Source: Bacteroidota bacterium
Lineage (GTDB): Bacteria > Bacteroidota > Bacteroidia > Chitinophagales > Chitinophagaceae
Direction of reading: 5' to 3'
NCBI GenBank assembly: GCA_016715505.1
Contig: JADJZY010000012.1
Span: forward strand, 45,742-109,741
DNA length: 64,000 nt
Positions within the stretch are counted from its first letter, which is position 1, and every line of letters begins with the position of its first letter. A program made the translations under genes and the position numbers. Positions 58,484 through 64,000 of the stretch are shown here, piece by piece. Below the pieces are notes generated by a model. The model saw only the letters and a program-made list of their open reading frames with translations, was not told where the DNA came from and did no database searches.

Positions 58484-58832
58484 ATTGAAAGCCTACTTCA
58501 AAATCGCCATCAATAATGAGTAGTTTAACGCCAGAGGCAGAGAATGAACGATGAGAACTACAATCATCGGAAACGATATATGTTTCATCTTTTGATAATC
58601 GAATTTTTTCACCACTCTCGAGTTCAGTGATAAATTCTCCTTCCAGGCAATGAACAATATGGCCTTTTTGACACCAGTGATCTGCGCAATAATCCTTTGA
58701 ATATTCCACCAAACGCACCCGGATACCTCCGAATTGAATGCTTTGCCAGTTTGCACTTCCGGTTTCACCAGGATAAGTTTCCTTTTCAATAGAAGTCCAG
58801 TCAATGGTCTGAAAGGGAATTTTGTGTAACAT
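58335..58832 (-). CDS. DHCW-motif cupin-fold protein, 3' end probably misread
   Basis: The core from ATG 58832 reads MLHKIPFQTIDWTSIEKE ... DHWCQKGHIVHCLEGEF ... IVSDDCSSHRSFSASGVKLL, a single-domain cupin of about 108 residues in its family. The frame then runs 50 residues further into the SprT-like gene. One extra T at the run 58500-58503 (T4 to T5) would stop it directly after IIDGDF. The function is unknown. The true end is probably near 58495. Confidence 0.75.
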   Translation of the reverse strand: MLHKIPFQTIDWTSIEKETYPGETGSANWQSIQFGGIRVRLVEYSKDYCADHWCQKGHIVHCLEGEFITELESGEKIRLSKDETYIVSDDCSSHRSFSASGVKLLIIDGDFEVGFQFKLDTDSLHKSPEKGIYARWLFLHIQIGCVFYEVPEMFDHHGFERLHFP

Positions 58833-58940
58833 ATTTCGAATTTTCTGATTAAGATGAATTGGCTTTGGTTTTTGTGCTTCCCCAATTCCTTTCATTATAT
58901 TACACTTTACTGATTTAAAATATTCGCGCTTCACTATCAC

Positions 58941-59313
58941 CCCAACCCTGAGTTTTTAGTGACTACAATCATAGGGTTTTCCGACTTTGAAATCATGTAA
59001 AATCATAAATAGCGTCGGAGAATAAGATAATTTATCTTGTTTAAACCTTTGACTAAGAGCATTTGGAAACCGTTGTTCGTAAATAGATGGGCCTGCCCGG
59101 GAATGAATAGTTGATAGCTGCAATGAAATAAGTGAGGCTTTTTATAGGCACAGATGAAGAATATTTTTTGTGATATTGAATGATGTTGCATAACGCTTAT
59201 GATTTACACTTTTATCACATTTCCCGCACTTATCAATTAAAAGGTTTCGGATATTAAATTAGTTCAATTAAGTCACGATTTTTCATTCACATTTAGAAAA
59301 TCAAATAAAATTT
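58941..59313. other. Intergenic stretch with a degenerate repeat copy
   Basis: A TTTTTAGTGACTAC block at 58953-58966, followed by ATAGGGTTTTCCGAC, is a decayed relative of the 61.4-61.8 kb repeats. A perfect 15-base palindrome AAGATAATTTATCTT lies at 59024-59038. No gene was found. Confidence 0.5.
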
Positions 59314-60348
59314 ATGAAAAGAAATACATGGTTACTTTTATTACTACTTTCAGCTTTAGGTGTCGAGTCTCAGGTTATGTACCCATATACTTTTTCAAAA
59401 AGTTCTGCGACCTACTCCAATTTAACAGGTTCAATAAATTTGACTTTTGGTAAGAGGTGGGATGATACATTAATGACCATTCCCTTGGGGTTTAATTTTA
59501 AATGGGCATTGGGAAATAGGAATATTGATTCTATCGTCATTGATACGGATGGAATATTATATGCGCCTCAAGATTTTAACTCTTCTACAGATAACCCTAT
59601 TCGTTCCATGATGCCCTACGAAGCGGATATGACTGATCGAGGTTTTAATAATTCATCTGCGGCTGTTTCGCCAATTTCATATTTGACTAAAGGAGTCGCT
59701 GGAAGTCGTATTTGTAAAATTGAGTTTAGAAATGCAGGATTTTACAATGATATAACGACAAATGATTTTATTAATTTTCAAATATGGTTAAATGAATCTA
59801 CAAATATCATCGAATATAGATACGGGGCATCCAACGTAGCAAATATACCCTTGAGTTTTGATGGGAGAAACGGACCTTATATCAATTTATTGTACAAAAC
59901 AACTGTCAACATTGGTACACTTTCTATTATTTTAGATACTTGCACCTACATCACTGGAAATAGTGGGACGGCTAGTGCTGTAAACTCCAATTCTCCAATC
60001 GATTATCTAAATAATCCACCGGCTAATTTTGGATTTTCGGGATTGCCCGCAGATGGTCAGGTATTTCGATTTGTACCGTTTGGTTCAAGTGTTTCTGTAC
60101 CTGAAATTGAAGATGCTTTCCGGAATGTTGTTGTTTATCCAACTTTTATTCAGGATGCCGTATTCATAAAACATGATGAAAACAATTTATCTGCAAGCAT
60201 CATAGATATTTACGGTAGGGTAGTAATCAAAGAGTTCAACCTGAAGTCAAACTTGCCTTTGAACACTTCCATGCTTCATCAGGGGCTTTATTTTTTAACG
60301 TTATCCAATGATCAGTCGCAGACAAAAACCTATCAATTAATCAAATAG
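59314..60348 (+). CDS. Secreted protein with T9SS type A sorting domain
   Basis: The 344 residues have a signal peptide (MKRNTWLLLLLLSALGVESQ) and a beta-rich body with IPLGFNFKWALGNRNIDSIVI and EIRYG-like segments, but no recognised domain. The tail VVVYPTFIQDAVFI ... GLYFLTLSNDQSQTKTYQLIK is a Por-secretion sorting domain. Surface display through T9SS follows from this. Confidence 0.8.
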   Translation: MKRNTWLLLLLLSALGVESQVMYPYTFSKSSATYSNLTGSINLTFGKRWDDTLMTIPLGFNFKWALGNRNIDSIVIDTDGILYAPQDFNSSTDNPIRSMMPYEADMTDRGFNNSSAAVSPISYLTKGVAGSRICKIEFRNAGFYNDITTNDFINFQIWLNESTNIIEYRYGASNVANIPLSFDGRNGPYINLLYKTTVNIGTLSIILDTCTYITGNSGTASAVNSNSPIDYLNNPPANFGFSGLPADGQVFRFVPFGSSVSVPEIEDAFRNVVVYPTFIQDAVFIKHDENNLSASIIDIYGRVVIKEFNLKSNLPLNTSMLHQGLYFLTLSNDQSQTKTYQLIK

Positions 60349-60376
60349 TGCTTCCTGAATAAATTGCTAACACTTC

Positions 60377-60449
60377 AACCCAAATTATGAAGTTGGTTAT
60401 AGGCATCTGTAAAAACGAATCAAAAAAAATTAAAACTCCGGCTTATCTA
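60377..60449 (+). repeat. Dispersed intergenic repeat, copy 3
   Basis: AACCCAAATTATGAAGTTGG and, after a short divergent part, AAAAACGAATCAAAAA and CTCCGGCTTAT align in order with copy 1 at 631. It lies just after a T9SS gene, before the pseudouridine synthase. Confidence 0.6.
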
Positions 60450-60494
60450 AATTCGGATATCATCCATATGGCTTTGAAATTTTAACCTTGAAGT

Positions 60495-61095
60495 TTAATA
60501 GTCAGTAATCCTTAACAATTCAAAGAAATGCTTTTCATTCAATTCTTTGGCCTTGTTCGGTTGTAAATCGCCGAGCACTAAATCTTCAATGGACAAACGA
60601 ATGAGGCGTTTACATTTGTGTCCGATAGCTCGTACCATTTTACGAACCTGATGAAATTTCCCTTCTGTCAAAGTAATTTGTAACCAGGTGTGCGGGATAA
60701 AAGATTCTATTTCAAGATGCTTAGAGAAGAGATCCAAGGGTTTATCAACAATCTCAACTTCGCATGGGGTGGTTGTCCAATATTTGTTTCCTTTTATATG
60801 CATGGGAATACCATTTCTTATTTTTTGAAGGGATTCCTCCGTAACCCGATGAAGTACCTGCACTAAATAGGTTCGTTTGTGGGGTATTTTACTTTCAAAT
60901 AAAAGTTTTGTTACTTTTTTGTTGGTCGTCAGGAGTAATAGCCCTTCTGAGTTTTTATCCAATCGACCAATAGCGTGGGTTCCTTCGGGAAAATCGAAAT
61001 CAATTTGATGAAGTAATTGAACGTCATCAGGACTTACAAATTACCATGTTGTAAGGCTTATTGATAATAAAATATCGATGATTACTAAGTGGCAT
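60495..61095 (-). CDS. RsuA/RluB/RluE-family pseudouridine synthase, frame broken near 61042
   Basis: The second piece has the catalytic loop GRLDKNSEGLLLLT (Asp in RLDKNSEG; first residues only implied before 60962), TPCEVEIVDKP and EGKFHQVRKMVRAIGHKC. Upstream, in another frame, MPLSNHRYFIINKPYNMV begins at ATG 61095, and then SPDDVQLLHQIDFDFPEGTHAIG continues into the first. The join around 61038-61045 lost two bases or gained one. The family modifies uridines in rRNA, small versions like RluE one site. The short form lacks an S4 domain. Confidence 0.85.
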
Positions 61096-61394
61096 CAGAA
61101 CATCGAAAATAGGTTACTTCTAGGAAAAATCGGCAATGACGAATACTAATGTTCATAAGGCTTCCTGAATAAATCAGAAGTGCTGAAGATTCAAGTCGCG
61201 GTTCATGAAGCTGATTGAATATACTTCGATTTGTCTGCAACACAGAAGATGCAGTATTTCTGAGTAGCCAAAGATTCTGAATCTCTGGTGAATGCTTTTT
61301 GGAAATATGCTATTGATCCAGAATGAATATGAGTAAGGAAAATGAGAATGAATAAAAAAAGAGAATGCTCATTCGAAACTTTCATACTGTTTTC

Positions 61395-61789
61395 CAACTC
61401 ATTCTCACGCTGAGTGTCTAGTGACTGCTAGCGTAGGGTTTTCCAACCTTAAAATCACAGAGAATGAGAAACAGAGTGAGCGCAAAGAAAAAAATCAGCG
61501 TGGGAACTTGTTCGGGAGCTTCGCTCTTCGCGCTCATTCTCACGCTGAGTGTCTAGTGACTGCTAGCGTAGGGTTTTCCAACCCTGAAATCACAGAGAAT
61601 GAGAAACAGGTGAGCGAAAATCAGCGGGGCTGTTGGGCTTCGCTCTTCCCGGTGTCTAGTGACCGGCGTAGGTTTTCCAACCTTAAAATCACAGAGAATG
61701 AGAAACAGAGTGAGCGCAAAGAAAAAAATCAGCGTGGGAACTTGTTCGGGAGCTTCGCTCTTCGCTCTCATTCTCACGCTGATTTTTAG
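61395..61789. repeat. Tandem repeats abutting tRNA-Arg
   Basis: Two full units and one shortened unit start with GTGTCTAGTGAC at 61414, 61549 and 61652 (spacing 135 and 103). Each unit has TAGGGTTTTCCAACC (third: TAGGTTTTCCAACC), AAAATCACAGAGAATGAG and a region where TCAGCGTG pairs with CACGCTGA, and GAGCGC with GCGCTC. The final half unit ends in CACGCTGATTTTTAGTGA directly at the tRNA 3' end. All six frames are open partway only by the repeat composition. Confidence 0.75.
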
Positions 61790-61863
61790 TGATCCCGGAA
61801 GGATTCGAACCCTCAACCCTCAGAGCCGAAATCTGATATTCTATCCAATTGAACTACGGAACC
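61790..61863 (-). tRNA. tRNA-Arg (anticodon TCG)
   Basis: The 74-base gene folds fully. Acceptor GGTTCCG pairs CGGGATC (two wobbles). The D arm is GTTC/GAAT. The anticodon stem TCAGA/TCTGA holds loop TTTCGGC, giving anticodon TCG. The T arm GAGGG/CCTTC has TTCGAAT. The discriminator is A; CCA is not encoded. It reads CGA codons and, with wobble, CGN. The 3' end touches the tandem repeats. Confidence 0.95.
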
Positions 61864-61947
61864 AGTGGCGCAAAAATAAGTCAGTTTTTGCTTTTTAACC
61901 AAAAATGTCAAGGCATTCTTTCATGCAGCCTGAACAACAAGTATGTT

Positions 61948-63579
61948 CTATGCTTGCGATAAAAACGGATATCGGTAATCAACAGGCGGATTAAAGGTTT
62001 CCTTAATTGTTCGAGCACTTAACCATCGGTATAAATTCAACATCGATCCGGCTTTGTCGTTGGTACCGCTGGCCCGACCACCGCCAAAAGGCTGTTGGCC
62101 AACCACCGCACCTGTAGGTTTGTCGTTGATATAAAAATTACCCGCAGCATGGGTCAATTTTCGCATTGCTTTTTCGAGTTCATATCGATCCTGACTAAAC
62201 ACAGCACCGGTTAAGGCATAATCAGATGTTGAATCAACCAATTCACAAGCCTTGTCGAAATCTTTTTCAGCATAGGTGTAAATGGTTAACACGGGTCCGA
62301 ATATTTCTTCACACATGGTGGTATATTTCGGGTCGGTGGTTTCGATGATCGTTGGTTCAATAAACCAACCTTTCGATGCATCACATTTACCACCTACCAA
62401 TATCTTACAGCGCTTATCTTTTTTAGCCCCATCAATATATTTTTTGATGGTATTAAAGGCTTTTTCATCAATCACGGCATTCACAAAATTGCTGAAGTTT
62501 TCAGTACTTCCCATTTTCATGGTCTTCACTTCAGCGACCAATTTTTTCTTGATTTCGGCGGCCAAATTATCCGGTAAATATGCCCTGGATGCAGCCGAAC
62601 ATTTTTGTCCTTGATATTCAAAGGCGCCTCTGGCCAAAGCAGCTACTACCGCATCGGCATGTGCACTCGGATGAACCAATACAAAATCTTTACCACCTGT
62701 TTCGCCAACAATGCGTGGGTAAGTTCTGTATTGAGCAATATTGTTGCCGATTTGTTTCCACATTTCCTGAAATACGCCCGTACTTCCGGTAAAATGAACA
62801 CCTGCAAAATCACGGTGCGAAAAACAAACCTTACCCACAGTAGGTCCACTCACATATACCAGATTAATCACACCGTCCGGTAAGCCGGCTTCCCGCAAAA
62901 TCTGCATGAATAAATTGGCTGAGTAAATTTGCGTATTGGCAGGCTTCCAAACCACCACATTGCCACACATCGCAGCAGATGTTGGTAAATTACCACCGAT
63001 GGCCGTAAAATTAAATGGTGTTACTGCAAGCACAAATCCCTCCAAAGGACGGTATTCCACCCTGTTATACATACCCTCGCCGGATATAGGTTGTTGCTGA
63101 TAAATTTCATTCAGGAAATGCACATTAAAGCGCAAAAAGTCGATGAGTTCACAAGTGCTATCAATTTCAGCCTGAAAAGGATTTTTACTTTGTCCGAGCA
63201 TGGTGGCCGCCAACATCTCATATCGATATTTTGTAGCCAATAAATCAGCTGCTTTTAAAAAGATGGAAGCGCGCTGTACCCAAGGCATTTGCGACCATTT
63301 CTCCTGTGCTTTCAGGGCGGCGTTAATCGCTTCTTTCACATGTTTTTCTTCGCCTTGATGAAAATGACCCAATACATGTTTGGTTTCATGAGGTGGGCGA
63401 ATTTCAAATTTCTTACCGGTCCGAACTTCTTCAGAGCCTATGTACATCGGAATATCCAGTTTCTTTTTCTTTGCACTGGCCAATGCTTTTTTGAGTTGCT
63501 CTTTTTCTTTGCTGCCGGGTGCAAACTGTAATACGGTTTCGTTTTTTGGCTGGGGAAAATGGAAATGTCCGTTACTCAT
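61948..63579 (-). CDS. pruA: Delta-1-pyrroline-5-carboxylate dehydrogenase
   Basis: From ATG 63579 the 543 residues form an aldehyde dehydrogenase. RVEYRPLEGFVLAVTPFNFTA, NVVVWKPANTQIYSA, VHFTGSTGVFQEMW, VGETGGKDFV with the active-site Glu, and catalytic Cys in FEYQGQKCSAASR are all present. The end FGGGRASGTNDKAGSMLNLYR is PruA-specific. It oxidises glutamate semialdehyde (P5C) to glutamate in proline breakdown. No proline dehydrogenase gene adjoins it. Confidence 0.96.
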   Translation of the reverse strand: MSNGHFHFPQPKNETVLQFAPGSKEKEQLKKALASAKKKKLDIPMYIGSEEVRTGKKFEIRPPHETKHVLGHFHQGEEKHVKEAINAALKAQEKWSQMPWVQRASIFLKAADLLATKYRYEMLAATMLGQSKNPFQAEIDSTCELIDFLRFNVHFLNEIYQQQPISGEGMYNRVEYRPLEGFVLAVTPFNFTAIGGNLPTSAAMCGNVVVWKPANTQIYSANLFMQILREAGLPDGVINLVYVSGPTVGKVCFSHRDFAGVHFTGSTGVFQEMWKQIGNNIAQYRTYPRIVGETGGKDFVLVHPSAHADAVVAALARGAFEYQGQKCSAASRAYLPDNLAAEIKKKLVAEVKTMKMGSTENFSNFVNAVIDEKAFNTIKKYIDGAKKDKRCKILVGGKCDASKGWFIEPTIIETTDPKYTTMCEEIFGPVLTIYTYAEKDFDKACELVDSTSDYALTGAVFSQDRYELEKAMRKLTHAAGNFYINDKPTGAVVGQQPFGGGRASGTNDKAGSMLNLYRWLSARTIKETFNPPVDYRYPFLSQA

Positions 63580-63741
63580 GGTCAAATTTTTGGCAAAGTT
63601 AAGCAAGAATTTTGGACTCCCTTTTGCTTTTGTGCGACTTGCGTATAATTTGTTTTAATACCTTGAATGAATCGATTTCATTCTATGGTGTCACAATCCT
63701 AAACTGATTGCCCTTAATCGACCAGAAAAGTAATTGAAAAA

Positions 63742-63776
63742 GCCGTATTAAACCCATTCAATTGGTTTAATACGGC
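63742..63776. terminator. Hairpin between pruA and the terminal T9SS gene
   Basis: GCCGTATTAAACC (63742-63754) and GGTTTAATACGGC (63764-63776) form a 13-bp perfect stem with a 9-base loop. It lies 26 bases past the stop of the minus-strand gene entering from the right edge, so it is its likely terminator. Confidence 0.7.
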
Positions 63777-63801
63777 CCATAATATTCAGGATTCTGATAT
63801 C

Positions 63802-64000
63802 CTAATTTTGTAATCGAATTGGAATATGTATCGTTTCGTGCGCTGACTGTAATCGCAACAGATAGACTCCTAAAGGTAATTTGCTCAATTGCAAGGCATG
63901 ATGTCCCTGGTAGTTGGATACTATTTCCTGATAAATCACTTTTCCGTCCATACTGAGCAGTTGAATATTTAATTCTTCAACTTGTTCAATGGGGTGGTCG
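63802..64000 (-). CDS. C-terminal T9SS sorting domain of a gene cut by the window edge
   Basis: About 65 residues are visible: EELNIQLLSMDGKVIYQE, VSNYQGHHALQLSKLPLGVYLL and RLQ at the end. The GKVIYQE ... LPLGVYLLRL pattern is the last strands of a type A sorting domain. The body of the protein lies outside. The N-terminal part is not in the window. Confidence 0.75.
   Translation of the reverse strand, partial: DHPIEQVEELNIQLLSMDGKVIYQEIVSNYQGHHALQLSKLPLGVYLLRLQSAHETIHIPIRLQN

Noticed and set aside
61421..61789. 122-codon open frame with repeated GFSNLKITENEKQ words
   Set aside because: It is only the translation of the tandem DNA repeats. Its 5' part follows the repeats, not a start signal, and no domain is present.
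61395..61789. Possible CRISPR array
   Set aside because: Units of 103-135 bases repeat throughout, without short direct repeats alternating with unique spacers. No cas gene was found.

Overview
The window is from a Bacteroidota genome, probably Chitinophagia/Saprospiria-like, though the rank below phylum is a guess. It has AT-leaning intergenic DNA, TTTG-N19-22-TAnnTTTG promoters, a long NusB with an N-terminal extension, lipoprotein TamL/BamA-type outer-membrane protein, and many proteins ending in type IX secretion (T9SS) sorting domains. It also has a PorW/SprE-like T9SS protein and LytTR two-component pairs. No ribosomal RNA operon, phage, CRISPR array or intact insertion sequence was found.

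Layout. 1-1420: tail of an AI-2E family transporter, then a repeat-filled intergenic stretch. 1.4-9.8 kb: LOG-family nucleotidase, aminotransferase, DUF4846 lipoprotein, TamL/BamA-like protein, TrmH rRNA methyltransferase, broken DUF4476 protein, sucC. 10.1-12.5 kb: two genes that begin polysaccharide synthesis (WecA/MraY-like transferase and nucleotide-sugar dehydrogenase). 12.5-14.7 kb (minus): FtsB/DivIC-like protein, YajC, DUF1573 lipoprotein, NusB. 15-16 kb: a stand-alone crotonase that closely resembles RpfF, the diffusible signal factor (DSF) synthase. 16-19.8 kb: Omp28-like lipoprotein, DtxR-type regulator, CorA, SRP RNA, two small lipoproteins. 19.8-23.7 kb (minus): dcd, radical SAM protein, small membrane protein, agmatinase-family enzyme. 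23.8-26.1 kb: PKD T9SS cargo. 26.1-28.1 kb: gene-poor stretch with a duplicated hairpin-rich repeat. 28-32.4 kb: PaiB-like protein, GNAT, then minus-strand Maf, UbiA, Rpe and TPR lipoprotein. 32.5-38.6 kb: a roughly 2000-residue SprB-repeat protein with a T9SS type B end. 38.7-43.1 kb: metK, secreted RCC1 propeller, small proteins. 43.2-45.8 kb: LytTR regulator and a disrupted TPR histidine kinase. 46.4-56.9 kb: MATE pump, PorW/SprE-like gene, bactofilin/AtpZ cluster, a second LytTR pair whose kinase has a His-rich loop, secreted beta-lactamase-fold protein, coaE. 57-64 kb: kdsA, SprT-like, cupin, T9SS cargo, pseudouridine synthase, tandem repeats beside tRNA-Arg, pruA, and the tail of another T9SS cargo.

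A strong global pattern is that about fifteen genes, including essential ones (coaE, rpe, nusB, T9SS porW-like), are broken by a single-base shift. Most shifts sit in a homopolymer run and nearly all fit one lost base. I read these as consensus or sequencing errors and annotate each gene as one locus.

Together the genes describe a cell with heavy outer-membrane and T9SS investment: six secreted cargos, PorW/SprE-like protein, TamL-type protein, bactofilin. Ordinary housekeeping enzymes lie between them. The most novel item is the RpfF-like gene, which suggests DSF-type fatty-acid signalling outside the Proteobacteria where it is best known.
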